Source: Helianthus annuus
Taxonomy: Eukaryota > Streptophyta > Magnoliopsida > Asterales > Asteraceae
Length of the DNA: 64,000 nt
Direction: 5' to 3'
NCBI RefSeq assembly: GCF_002127325.2
Contig: NC_035447.2
Coordinates: 25,291,780 to 25,355,779 of the forward strand
The notes beneath the pieces are model-generated. The model was not told the origin of the DNA, made no database searches, and saw nothing but the letters and a program-made list of their open reading frames with translations. Of this stretch, positions 45,233 to 56,722 are shown piece after piece; positions within the stretch are counted from its first letter, which is position 1; every line of letters starts with the position of its first letter. The position numbers and the translations under genes are program-made.

Positions 45233-46281
45233 AGATATGTCGTAAATAAGATGTTCATGCTACTGACTTAGAAAGCTAATTAATAGAGGTGTAAATACAT
45301 AACTAATGTTGGAAGGAATATGTACACAAGTTTGCATACTTAAACATTCTATTGTGGTTAGTAATCTGCTCTAATTATACATAAATATAATAAAAAATTT
45401 CCTTTATTTTAAATAGTTTTGTATAATATTAATTTAGATTTAGTACTTATTGTGATTTGCTAGGTTTTGATGCAGTGAACGTGTGTTGAATTTGGTGAAG
45501 CTGGCAAAACTAAGTGTTAATAAAGACAACATACGGGCAACATGTTTATACATTCGAGTTATATGTAATTACATTCTGTTGTATGTTCCTAAAAGTTGAT
45601 ATGTTGGTCAAGAAGTTATTTAACCAACTTACCATTGCATTGTGTATGGTGTCATATGGATCGCATGCCATGTTCGAGAAACCCTAAAATATTGCCTATA
45701 TAAGAACATATATATGACAACCATTGTTTAGGGGATCGACCAGAGACAACTACTAAAGGCGAACTTGGTTCATATTTGGAGGGTTTTGGAGCTTAATTGA
45801 AGATATCTTGCAGTCTGGATCAAGAATACAAACCTAATTAGCGTGTATTCGCGTTAATCGGCTTAGTTTGTTTGTCTTTTCTATTCTGTTCTTTTGACAA
45901 TGTTTAGCTACTGAGTCTCTAGATCAATACTTGATTCTACCGATATTATATAATATGTACACTTGGCTAGGTGTATGTGGATTAGTAATATGATGAAAAT
46001 CTATTTATAAATTTAAAACTTACACACGTGAAACCCTTATTGGAATATTCACTTTTGCACACACCAATTTATTGTAGTTTTCATACTTGAGCATTGTATC
46101 ACAAGTAGTAGTTCCAATGTCTTTCAAAATTGTGTTTTAGTTATGTATTGTAGTGCTCATATCCTTCGATCGATAGTATATCACAATTTTCATTAAATAG
46201 TTTATTACCTTTATTTCACGTCACTTGTATAGTAAAACTATGCCTAGTTTTTGTATTAGCCAATTTTAACAATGTAATGCA
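45233..46281. other. Intergenic; possible old LTR fragment
   Basis: No coding frame. Around 45600-45900 a CTATATAAGAAC box followed by a leader-like stretch resembles the promoter part of an LTR, but I could find no boundaries or partner, so it stays unassigned. Confidence 0.4.
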
Positions 46282-46438
46282 TGTGAGATTAAATATATAA
46301 ATGTAGTATTTAATCTTGTAGCCTATATAATCATTTATATTATATTAGATCAAAATATATTAATAACCTATTAATAATTAGTTGGTAATTGTTGATGGAC
46401 CATATTACCCTTATTAACTAATTGGGTTTCCTCTTGGG

Positions 46439-46450
46439 TGTATAAATAAG
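46439..46450 (+). promoter_or_regulatory. Element H LTR TATA box
   Basis: GTATAAATAAGG, repeated in the 3' LTR near 52587; sits about 170 bases upstream of the LTR ATG. Confidence 0.75.
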
Positions 46451-46612
46451 GGGCTTATTAGAGAGTTAAAGGGTTACACACATTACACAATCAAAAAACC
46501 CTCATAACATCAATATTTCGTCTCTCTCCCCATTACCGAAACTACCCTACTTTCGGTTTCATCACCATCATTAACTTACACCCTAAGGAGGAATCAGATC
46601 ATTCTGACAATC

Positions 46613-46673
46613 ATGTCGAACTCAATGGCTGCATCTCTGACTGGATTCTCTGCTGGCATGTCTGCTGTAACAG
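46613..46673 (+). CDS. Element H putative first gag exon, encoded in the LTR
   Basis: ATG opens 20 codons (MSNSMAASLTGFSAG...) then a donor G|GTATGTT. Joining it to the acceptor CTATCAG|CACCC at 48029/48030 puts it in frame with gag, forming the junction codon GCA just before PNCGIPPLTG. The exon is kept in both LTRs with one residue change. This is inference; without the exon gag lacks an obvious ATG before its conserved start. Confidence 0.55.
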
Positions 46674-46720
46674 GTATGTTAATTTATGTTTTCCATTACC
46701 CTTAAACAGAACTGATCCAA

Positions 46721-46740
46721 CATGTGGTATCAGAGCATAT
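46721..46740 (+). promoter_or_regulatory. Element H primer-binding site
   Basis: CATGTGGTATCAGAGCATAT just after the LTR; initiator methionine tRNA type. Confidence 0.9.
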
Positions 46741-47240
46741 GTTGATTAATCAGTTCTGGTTTTGTATCCATTATTCTGGGATCAAAAATCTGGAAAACGG
46801 AATTTTGAAAGTTCATAAAAATCACGGCTGTTTCGAGTCCTGTTACCGAAATCCCTGTTTTCGGAAAATAATTGATTGATAAATTGACTCGAAATCTTAA
46901 TGGGTAACCTAGTATCCGAAATCTGTTAACTGAAATCATAAAATTTAGACTTCAGATCCCAGATTATGTTTTTATTTTTTGTTAGGGTTCATCATAATGT
47001 TCTAAGAAAACTCGAAAATTCCCCAAGATTTGGAATATAATTTAGATTAGTGGGTGTTTTTACTGTTTTGATCTTAATTTTATCTATTAAAGGTTTCGAA
47101 AAAACTGTTAAAGAGATAATCAGTTATTATTACGAAATCTTTTGATAATTTAGATCAGCAATAAAACAGGTAACACTATCCCACAATCCCTAAAATTTCG
47201 AGTTTTCAGTTATCATCACAAAAACAGCTGTTAACAGGGA

Positions 47241-47482
47241 TTCGAGATCATCAGACTGCGAATCGAGACCATCAGATCTCGACTCGAGACCACAAGGTCT
47301 CGACTCAAAATCATAAGGGCTCTCAAATCTGTACTACTCGAGACCAAGGTTGCGACTCGAGACCATAAGGCTACAACTCGAGACTAAGGTTGCGACTCGA
47401 GACCTCATAACTAACTCGAGATCTCAAAACTTAGTCGAAACCTAACTCGAGACCATGACTCGAGACCTCACTCGAGATCTCA
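47241..47482 (+). repeat. CTCGAGACC motif array in element H leader
   Basis: About 13 copies of CTCGAGACC or one-change variants, many 19-21 bases apart, with one inverted copy near 47296. Lies in the leader (inside the putative intron). Confidence 0.85.
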
Positions 47483-47607
47483 AAACTTAGGCTGTTTAAA
47501 TGTGAACTAAAAATACTTGGTTTTGTTAACACTTAATTAATTAATCAGAATCAGATAATTTTACAAAACCAAAATAGCTTCACTTGAATGAGCTTCTGAT
47601 GTATTAA

Positions 47608-47848
47608 TTCTGGCCAAAGCTGATTTAATACATCTATTTATTGTTCAAGTATTATGAAAGCTATGTTGAGTATGCATTACAAACGTGAAATGTCTTAATT
47701 CTGGCCAAAGCTGATTTAATTCATTTATGTTTAGCAGGCTTGACAAGTGCATAACTAAAGTGATTGTCTCATTTCTGGCCAAAGCTGATTTGTCACGATT
47801 ACTTTGCACACATGCTTAAATGATTACACTTCTGGCCAAAGCTGATTT
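47608..47848 (+). repeat. Four copies of a 19-base word in element H leader
   Basis: TTCTGGCCAAAGCTGATTT at 47608, 47699, 47773 and 47830, identical in all four while the sequence between is unrelated in alignment. Confidence 0.92.
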
Positions 47849-48029
47849 GTCTTCGTTTAAGTAGAATTTTTAACTAAGTCTATTATTTTGATGTTAGTAA
47901 TAGACATTATCACAGCTTCATAATTAAAATGGTCATTATTTATGCCTGCCTTAGTATAACATACCCATTAGATCACATTAGGACTTCTTCTTTTGTATCA
48001 TAACTTGCTCATCTTATTTCCACTATCAG

Positions 48030-49132
48030 CACCCAATTGCGGGATTCCACCTTTGACTGGTGATAACTTTGCTGAATGGAAGGATGCCCTCATGCTTACA
48101 CTAGGATTGCTAGACTTTGATTATGCTTTAAGAGAGACTAAGCCAGCGGACCTTACCGCTACAAGTACTGCTGCTGAGCAAATAGTCCATGATAAATGGA
48201 CTAGGTGTAACCGCATGTCTCTCATGTTCATGAAGCAGTCCATTCATAACTCAATCAGAGGGGCCATTCCTGATTCTGAAGATGCTAAAACCTATTTGGC
48301 TTCTATGGAGAATCAATTCAAGGGAACATCAAAGGCACACGCAAGCACTCTTATCCTCAAGCTGGTGACAACTAAATATGATGGGAGGAGCGGCATTCGC
48401 GAACACATCATGATGATGCATGATATGGCCAATAAGCTGAAGGGCCTTGAGATGGAAATCAGTGATGGTTTTCTTGTTCACTTCATCATCACTTCGCTTC
48501 CTTCGTCCTATGAAGCATTCAAGATCAATTACAACAGTCAGAAGGACAAATGGACGATGAGTGAGCTGATTGCTATGTGCGTGCAGGAGGAAGAGCGTAT
48601 GAAGATGGATCGCACTACTGATGTTGCAAACTTCACCACCTCCAGCTCAAAGAAGAGGAAGAACTCTTATCAAAGAAAGGATGCTTCTAAGGTTCAAAAG
48701 CCAAATCCAAATCCAAATCCTAATACAAGTACACCTTCCAGCTCTAAGAACTCCTTAGGCAAACCCTATTGCAAGTTCTGTAAGAAGACAGGACATAAGC
48801 AAAAGGAATGCCCTGACTTCAAGGAGTGGCTGGCTAAGAAAGGTAACGATTTTTTCATGATACTTGAGTCCTTTAATTTAAATGTTCCTGCTAATTCTTG
48901 GTGGTTTGATTCTGGTTCTATGGTTCATGTTACCAATTCACTTCAGGGATTCCTTACAATCCGGAAGCTGGGAAGAAACCAAAGAACACTTAAAGTTGGG
49001 GATGATCGGGAATTAGAAGTGAAGGCCATAGGAACATTACAATTATTTTTGAAAACTGGTTTATGTATTAAACTTTATGATACCTTATATGTTCCTGAGG
49101 TAACTCGGAACCTTGTATCAGGACCAAAGTGA
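48030..49132 (+). CDS. Element H gag and protease, truncated by a frameshift
   Basis: Copia gag: GIPPLTGDNFAEWKDALMLTL (N-terminal DUF4219-like), UBN2 core (about residues 60-190), basic KKRKNSYQRK linker, CCHC knuckle CKFCKKTGHKQKEC near residue 250, then aspartic protease WWFDSGSMVHVTN with catalytic DSG. The frame ends at TGA 49130 because of a shift near 49110-49130 just after LYVPEVTRNLVS; the next frame resumes at once. The gag core is otherwise intact. In copia the whole polyprotein is one frame, so this is a broken part of it. Confidence 0.88.
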
Positions 49133-50506
49133 CGGTTTTGTCGTTTCTCATGGTCATCGCAAACTCTCTATTCTCTATGATTCCGTTGTTTATGGTACTG
49201 GCATTCTGGATGGTGGTCTCTATAGATTAGAACTAGATGATAATTTTTCCAAATCTTTGTTGTCATATAATATTAATGAATCACTCACAAAGATGGAAAA
49301 GAAACAAATTCGAGACTTAGAGACTTCATCTATGTTGTGGCATCAACGTTTAGGTCACATCTCAAGAGAACGATTAAATCGTCTCGTAAAGGATGAAGTC
49401 TTACCTCCTCTCGATTTCACTGATTTTGGAACTTGTGTCAAATGTCTTAAAGGCAAAATGACATCAGCGAATAAGAAAGGTGCCACTAGGAGCTCTAATT
49501 TATTAGAACTCATTCACACTGACATTAGTGGTCCCTATCAAATCGCTGGCATCACAGGACATACTTCATTTATCACTTTCATTGATGATTATTCTCGTTA
49601 CATGTACTTGTATCTTATAAAGGAAAAGTCTGAATCTCTTACAACTTTTAAAGATTATAAAGCTGAAGTTGAAAAGTAATTAGATCGTCAGATTAAAGTT
49701 GTGAGATCAGACAGAGGCGGTGAATATTATGGATGACATACTGATGTGGGTCAAGCTCCTGGTCCATTTTATGAGTTTTGTAAGGGCCAGGGGATTGTGA
49801 ACCAATACACCATGCCTGGTACACCTCAGCAGAACGGTGTCGCTGAACGAAGAAATCGTACCCTTATGAACATGGTGCGCAGTATGTTAGCCAACACTAA
49901 TTTACCATTATTCCTCTGGACTGAAGCGTTAAAAGCAGCTGTTCATATACTCAATAGAGTTCCTTCTAAGTCTGTCCCTAAAACTCCTTATGAACTTTGG
50001 ACAGGAAGGAAACCGAGTCTTAAATATATGAAAGTATGGGGCTGCATTGCTGAAGCAAAACTCTATAATCCTTTCCTAAGGAAACTTGACCTTAAAACAG
50101 TTACCTGCTTCTTTATCGGGTATCCTGATCATTCAAAGGGTTATCGTTTCTATTGTCCTTCCCATGTCACCCGTATTGTTGAAACCAAGCGTGCTGCGTT
50201 CCTGGAGGATTTCAAGGTCAGTGGGAGCAGTACCAACCCTTACGAAGAATTGCAAGAAGTACAAGACGCGGGGGGAGAGACTCGTCGCTTACCATTACTC
50301 CGTTTACTCCTCTTGTACCCCATGCAACTGCACCTGAAGCCACTGCACAAACTCCATCTCCACAACCAGAACCCATCATACCTCATAACGAAGGCACATC
50401 AAACGCTCAAAACCAAGACAATGTTGAACCCGAAAATCAGCTCAGGAGGTCATCTAGGCAGAAACGGCCTACTAATTGGGATGATTATGTTACCTACCTA
50501 ACTGAA
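49113..50506 (+). pseudogene. Element H integrase
   Basis: GAG-pre-integrase LWHQRLGHISRERLNRL and CVKCLKGKM, then core [82 protein letters not shown]. Lesions: TAA at 49677-49679 (after EVEK) and TGA at 49734-49736 (after EYYG), both in one frame and both explained by C to T; then a shift near 50275 into the linker frame. Confidence 0.9.
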
Positions 50507-52102
50507 ATGGATGCTGGAAAGCTCAATGATCCTATCTCTTATAATGAAGCCATTAGCAGTGATCAGTCTTCTGAATGGAACAAAGCAATGATTGATGAGC
50601 TTGAATCCATGAAGAAAAATGACGTTTGGGATTTGGTAGAATTACCCAACGGTGTCAAACCTGTAGGTTGTAAATGGGTGTTCAAAAACAAAACTGGATC
50701 TGAATGGGAACGTTGAACGCTATAAAGCGAGATTGGTTGCAAAGGGCTACACTCAGAAAGAGGGAATTGATTATCAAGAGGCGTTTTCACCTGTCTCTCA
50801 TAATGATTCATTAAGGATCGTTATGGCCCTAGTAGCTCATTTTGATTTAGAGCTGCATCAGATGGACGTCAAAACTGCTTTCCTTAACGGAGACTTAGAC
50901 GAAGATGTTTACATGAAACAACCTGAAGGCTTTAAACCTGAAGGTCAGGAGCATCTAGTCTGTAAGTTGAAGAAATCCATTTATGGGTTAAAACAAGCAT
51001 CACGTCAATGGTATCTCAAGTTTGATGAAGTCATGAAAGGCAAGGTTTTATGAAGAATCAAGTGGATCAATGCACCTACCTCAAGATGAGTGGGAGTAAC
51101 TTTACTATACTTGTCCTTTACGTAGATGATATTCTATTGGCAAGTAATAGTTTAGACATGTTGCATGAGTCGAAGCGGTTACTCTCGCATAACTTCGACA
51201 TGAAGGATCTCGGAGATGCTTCTTACGTCATTGGCATCGAAATTCACCGAGATAGACACAAAGGGATCTTAGGATTGTCTCAAAAGACTTACATAGATCG
51301 TGTCCTTACACGTTATAACATGCAACAGTGCAAACCCTCCGTCGCTCCAGTAGTTAAGGGAGATGTTTTCGGTTCATTCCAGTGTCCGACAACAGAGGTT
51401 GAAAAGGAGCAAATGAGCCAGATACCTTACGCGTCAATAGTCGGGAGCCTAATGTATGCTCAAGTCTGTACTCGCCCAGATATCGCTTATAATGCTGGAA
51501 TGCTAGGCCGTTATCAGACTAATCCTGGCCAAGATCACTGGAAAGCAGCTAAGAAGGTCCTTAGATATCTGCAAGGGACGAAAGACTATAAACTGACCTA
51601 TAGAAGAAGTGATCATTTAGAAGTGGTAGGTTATTCTGATTCTGACTTTGCCAAATGCAAAGATGACAAGAAATCCACTTCGGGCTACATCTTTATGTTA
51701 GCAGGCGGACCTATCTCATGGAAGAGTCATAAACAACAGTTAACTACAACTTCCACAATGATGGCAGAATACATTGCTGTTTACAACGCAACCTGTCATG
51801 GAATGTTGCTTAGAAATCTAATCACTGGACTCAAAATTGTTAATTCCATTTCTAGACCATTGAAGCTTTACTGTGATAACTCAGCTGCCGTTAGTTTCTC
51901 GAACAGTAACAGTTCGACTGGAGCTGGTTTATATCTCGATACAAAATATTTGTTCGTACGTGAACGAGTTGAGGAAAATAATCTTTGTATTGAGTATATT
52001 AGTACTAAAGATATGCTAGCGGATCCGATGACTAAAGGTCTCCCACCTAAAGTTTTCGAAGAACATGTATCGAATATGGGACTTACTAAAGACCTTATTT
52101 AA
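50507..52102 (+). pseudogene. Element H reverse transcriptase and RNase H
   Basis: Reverse transcriptase in three frames: WNKAMIDELESMKKNDVWDL and KWVFKNKTG (to 50716); after a shift near 50705 YKARLVAKGYTQKEGIDY, LHQMDVKTAFLNGDL, YGLKQASRQW (to 51053); after a shift near 51045 VLYVDDILLAS with the catalytic DD, KDLGDASYVIGIEI. RNase H: LRYLQGTKDYKL, GYSDSDFAKC, GGPISWKSHKQ, YCDNSAA, TKYLFVRERVEE, DMLADPMTKGLP, ending TAA at 52100. The 350-codon last block is open. Confidence 0.9.
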
Positions 52103-52410
52103 TGGCATATTGTACTAGCTTATGTTTTAATTAATAAAATTTCCTCAGTTTGATTTTGTATGTCTCTAACATATGTTCTGCCGGTGTAATGACATATAGA
52201 CAAATATAAATACAAATCAGACGCTAAAGGGCTTATACATATTTTGATCGTAACTATTAGGTTTTAAATTGAGGCTATAGTATGATTAATGGGGGTCCTG
52301 AGTCGAATGATGATTCAACGGCTGTATTTCTCTACTATAGTTCTTGGTTTAAAGCTAAAATTGAGTGTTAACTCCTGGCCAGGCTTACCTAATACTCATG
52401 ATAAATGATT

Positions 52411-52429
52411 ACTTGGCTAAGTGGGAGAA
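52411..52429 (+). promoter_or_regulatory. Element H polypurine tract
   Basis: AAGTGGGAGAA directly before LTR start TGTGAG at 52430. Confidence 0.88.
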
Positions 52430-52868
52430 TGTGAGATTAAATATATAAATGTAGTATTTAATCTTGTAGCCTATATAATCATTTATATTATATTAGATCA
52501 AAATATATTAATAACCTATTAATAATTAGTTGGTAATTGTTGATGGACCATATTACCCTTATTAACTAATTGGGTTTCCTCTTTGGTGTATAAATAAGGG
52601 GCTTATTAGAGAGTTAAAGGGTTACACACATTACACAATCAAAAAACCCTCATAACATCAATATTTCGTCTCTCTCCCCATAACCGAAACTACCCTACTT
52701 TCGGTTTCATCACCATCATTAACTTACACCTTAATGAGGAACCAGATTATTCTGACAATCATGTCGAACTCAATGGCTGCATCTCTGACTGGATTCTCTG
52801 CTGGCCTGTCTGCTGTAACAGGTATGTTAATTCATGTTTTCCATTACCCTTAAACAGAACTGATCCAA
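52430..52868 (+). repeat. Element H 3' LTR
   Basis: 439 bases, partner of 46282-46720. Keeps the TATA box, the ATG and the donor, so it could splice into downstream sequence. Confidence 0.93.
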
Positions 52869-52873
52869 ATGCA

Positions 52874-54096
52874 ACCTTGATAATACCACGTTGTACAAAA
52901 AGGACTTATCGGTTCAAACTACAAAGGGATTTATAGTGGCGGATGCATGATTTATTTCCAGTGGTTTTTTTAGATACTTATTGATTTTTTTCTAAATCAT
53001 ACAAGGTTTTTACTATTGTTCTTCTAAACCAAGTGGGTTCCTGTAAACTCACAAAACATGATTGGAACCGCCCCTAGAGATTTGAAGTATGTAATTCACT
53101 TAGTCTACTTTGACATAGTATAAGATTTTTATAAAGAGATTAGCAAAATGTCTTCCTATGTTTTACAATATAATTAATGAAGTGGTAAGTTGCTAGGGTA
53201 TTTTCGCATAGGTTGGAAATTTAAACCAACTTTCAAAATGAAGTGGTGTACGTGACGTAAAGTTGATGTATTACACATTTCTCACATAACACCTGTCTAA
53301 GAGCCTAAGAGGGTAACTTCTTTATTATCGTTAGAGATTATTTTTTTTCCTTGTATTTTTCATCTAAGAGGGTAACTTCTTTATTATCGTTACTATGTTA
53401 TAGACCCATGTGTTACATGTGTTTAAGGATAGAAAATTAGAAAATGAAAAACTTTAAGATAATCATGGAGGTGATCAAGTTCTTTGGAAAAAAATGCGTG
53501 TTTGGGTTTATATATAAACTTGAATGAGTTTTTAAAAATAAATATGTTATTGTTGAGGTTGGTTGTGTTTGAAAGACATAGCAATTATAAATTTTGAATT
53601 TGTTTATATTTCATATTATTTCTTGCATCACGCATAATAAATATAAATTTTGATGTGAATACATATAACCCTAATATGAACTATACATACAAAGTTAAAG
53701 AAAAATATAACATTACTCATTTTAAATGATGCGTTTAGAATTTTTTTTTAATACAAAAAGATTCGTATATTTTATTTCAAATTAATATTTTGTTATTTTA
53801 AAAAGTGTTATCAGATAGAAAATGGAATGAAATTAGTTCATTATCTAAGATTATATATATTGTTTGTATATATGTTTAACATTTGTGAAAATGATAATAA
53901 CAAATTATAAACATAAGGTTTGAAATTTTATGTTACATCAAATAGTGATGGATGTATATATTTTTGGTTATCTCATCTTCTTTTGATAAGTATAATTTTA
54001 GTTATTAAAGTAGAGATATTATATTAAAGTATAGGTAAATAGATAACTAATATTAAGAATTAAGAATATTGAAAAGATATAATCATAAATATAAGA
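52874..54096. other. Intergenic, no gene seen
   Basis: Very AT-rich, no sizeable frame. A short direct repeat of CTAAGAGGGTAACTTCTTTATTATCGTTA lies near 53305 and 53365 (a tandem duplication about 60 bases apart). Confidence 0.6.
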
Positions 54097-54099
54097 TTA

Positions 54100-54149
<50 letters not shown>
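54097..54149. repeat. (AT)n microsatellite at left edge of element J
   Basis: About 26 AT units; a similar run lies at 56692-56718 right of the element. Confidence 0.93.
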
Positions 54150-54152
<3 letters not shown>

Positions 54153-55310
54153 AGCCGATAAAATGAAAACCACTCCCAGTTGTAAGAACCGCGAGAACCA
54201 TTTTCCACCAATCGGACTTTGCCACGTATACAATATTCTTTTATAATCTAAAGGGTATTTTAGTCATTTACCTCATATGTCAAATCTCTCTTTCTCTCTC
54301 TGTCAGCATTTAATATCACCAGACTTTCATCACATCTCTCATCTTTCTTTCTCTTAAATCTCTTATAAATATAAAAGAAAATAAAGGGGAAAGGATAAAA
54401 GGAAATTGGGCATCTCCTTCTCTCCATCGTCAACAACACAGAAGACCATCTCCTAAACTAACAATCACCAGAAGACCATCTCCCATCTTCTCTCAACCTC
54501 CCAACCAAACTAACAATCACCAGAAGAGAGAGTGGGCAGCGACTGTTCGGCGGCGGTAGAGAGAGAGGGCGGCGACTGTTCAAGCAAGGCGGCGCCACCG
54601 CCACTACGGTGACGATGATGATTATGATGATACGCGATAAAGATGATGATACGAGATGGCGAAGATGGTGATATTGAAGATGATGATGATGACTGTGGTT
54701 GACCGGTGACCAATCCCCGACGGCGCCGGTAGTGACCGCCGGAGTTCCAGTAACGTTTCCAACTTCTCATCTTTGTTTCAAATTCTTTGTAGATCCACAA
54801 TCTTTGAGCCATTTCGTTATCGTTTCAGGTAGTAGTGGTGATGCGGGGGTTATGGTTTTGACGGAAGTAGTCTTTGGTGGTTCGAGTTTAGGTTTGTTTC
54901 GGGTTCACTTCGATTTAGGGAGGTTCATCTCGGTTCGGTTCAAGCCCCAATTCCGGGTCAACTCAATTAACGTCATACTTGTTCGGTCAACTAAAGTCAA
55001 CCGGTCAACTGGTCAAAGATGGTCAAACTGCCGATCAACAGCAGTCAACGACGGTCAAAGCCAGACCCAGTAAAAGTTTAAACGGCGCGAAATCTTATTA
55101 GTTTTAAATTATTACCGTGCAAAACGAGCTCGAACCAAATAATTTGCGGAATTATTAGTTAAAATTTACTTGGATTTACTAATTTTTTCGTTTATATAAG
55201 TTGATCATACGTACATATTTGTTTAGTAATTGTTGAAGTTTGAAAAATAACGATAACTTGTGTTGTCGGGGCGGCCAAAAAACAGAGGAAACTCTGCCCA
55301 TTTTTTTGTA

Positions 55311-55665
55311 AAGTAAAACGTAAACTTTTTAACGTAAAAAGTAAAACGTAAACTTTTTAACGTAAAACGTAAACTTTTTAATGTAAAACGTAAACTTTTT
55401 AACGTAAAACGTAAACTTTTTAACGTAAAACGTAAACTTTTTAACGTAAAACATAAAACGTAAAACGTAAACTTTTTAACGTAAAACGTAAACTTTTTAA
55501 CGTAAAACGTAAACTTTTTAACGGAAAACGTAAACTTTTTAACGGAAAACGTAAAAAGTTTAACGTAAAACGTGAAAAGTTTAAAAAGTTTAACGTAAAA
55601 CGTAAACTTTTTAACGTAAAACGTAAACTTTTATGTAAAAACTATTTAACGTAAAACGTAAAACT
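55311..55665. repeat. 21-base tandem array in element J
   Basis: About 13 copies of GTAAAACGTAAACTTTTTAAC with small variants; some stretches near 55540-55590 appear in the inverted sense (AAAAAGTTTAACG). Confidence 0.92.
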
Positions 55666-55689
55666 TTTTCTACATAAATTGTAAAATGT

Positions 55690-56330
55690 AAAAAAAAAAA
55701 ACTGTGTGATAAAACGGCGCCAAAACAAGGGGCGTGAAAACGGGGCATAAAAACACCGCGAAAAAAACAGGACGTAAAAAACGGTGCCTTAAAAAAACGA
55801 CGCTTGAAATAGCCGAGCGTAAAAAACGGCGTGCAAAAACGACGCGTTAAAAAACGATGTGTAAAAAAGCCGGGCGTAAAAACGACGTGCAAAAACCGGC
55901 GCGAAAAAACGTGAAAAAAACGTGTAAAAAACGACGCGTTAAAAAACGTGAAAAAAACGACGCGTTAAAAGAACGTGTAAAAAACGACGCGTTAAAAGAA
56001 CGTGAAAAACGATGCTTTGAAAAAAACGTGTAAAATACGACGCGTTAAAAAACGTGAAAAATACGACGCGTTAAAAAAATGACGCGTTAAAAAAACGTGT
56101 AAAAATCGACGCTTTGAAAAAATGGCGCGTAAAAAACGTCTCCTTCAAAAAATGACGCTTGAAAAAGTCTGGCGTAAAAACGGCGCGTTAAAAAAACGAC
56201 GCTTGAAAAAGCCCGGCATGCAAAAACCGGAGCGCAAAAAAGTTTGTCTTGTTAAAAAAACGGCGCGTTAAAAAACGACGCCTGAAAAATCCGGGCGTAA
56301 AAACGGGGCGTAAATAAAACGGCTCTTCAA
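55690..56330. repeat. Degenerate AAAACGACGCGTTAAAA-type repeat in element J
   Basis: About 30-40 irregular units of an A-run followed by a CG-rich core (ACGACGCGTT, ACGGCGCG, CCGGGCGT), spacing 12-25 bases. One strand is almost free of long T-runs. No coding. Confidence 0.8.
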
Positions 56331-56655
56331 AACATTTTTTTTGAACAAAATCTTAAAAAAAATTATCATATAAATCTTATTTTAAAATATTCTTTAAAAA
56401 ATTGTTTTTTAATAAAAGTAATTAATGAATAGGATAAAAAAAGGCAATTAAATATAATATACATAAAAGGACAAAAAAGCAATTTTACTTAAATACCCTT
56501 TAACAATAAAATATTAAAGACATAATAAGAAAAAAAGAATTTAATATTACTTTTAACTACTTTTAATCTCATCCATCCATTTTGAAGATCTAATGGCCAA
56601 AAAGTGGTTCCCGCGGTTCTTACAACTGAAGGTGCTTTTCATTTTAGCGGTCCCC

Positions 56656-56687
56656 TGTATATATAATCATAAATATAAGATTATTTT

Positions 56688-56722
<35 letters not shown>

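Larger units (their letters stand above)
46282..46720 (+). repeat. Element H 5' LTR
   Basis: 439 bases. TATA box GTATAAATAAGG at about 46439; transcript start expected near 46470; an ATG at 46613 and a splice-donor-like ACAG|GTATGTT at 46673 lie within the LTR. Confidence 0.93.
46282..52868 (+). mobile_element. Element H: Ty1/copia retrotransposon
   Basis: 6.6 kb. LTRs start TGTGAGATT and end GATCCA(A); flanking ATGCA at 46277-46281 and 52869-52873, possibly AATGCA because one base at the end is ambiguous. Primer site TGGTATCAGAGCA at 46724, polypurine tract AAGTGGGAGAA before 52430. Domain order gag, protease, integrase, reverse transcriptase, RNase H is copia. Two nonsense codons and about four shifts break the polyprotein; LTRs differ at about 8 of 439 positions by eye, so it is fairly young. 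Confidence 0.94.
54150..56655. mobile_element. Element J: MULE-like TIR element with internal satellites
   Basis: 2.5 kb with imperfect terminal inverted repeats of about 50 bases: left GGGAGCCGATAAAATGAAAA ... CAGTTGTAAGAACCGCGAG; right, reverse-complemented, GGGGACCGCTAAAATGAAAA ... CAGTTGTAAGAACCGCGGG. Flanks are AT repeats, so the target duplication cannot be read exactly; long inverted repeats with about 9-base AT duplications fit Mutator-like elements. No transposase. 54400-55075 is GC-richer and includes splice-like and reading-frame-like stretches that might be captured host sequence, unproven. Confidence 0.7.

Noticed and set aside
45600..45900. Solo LTR or host promoter
   Set aside because: A TATA box and leader-like sequence are present, but no boundary, duplication or coding partner could be found.
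54699..55073. 124-codon frame in element J
   Set aside because: No domain, odd composition from GGTCAAC repeats, and no relative I recognise; possibly captured sequence but not supported as a gene.
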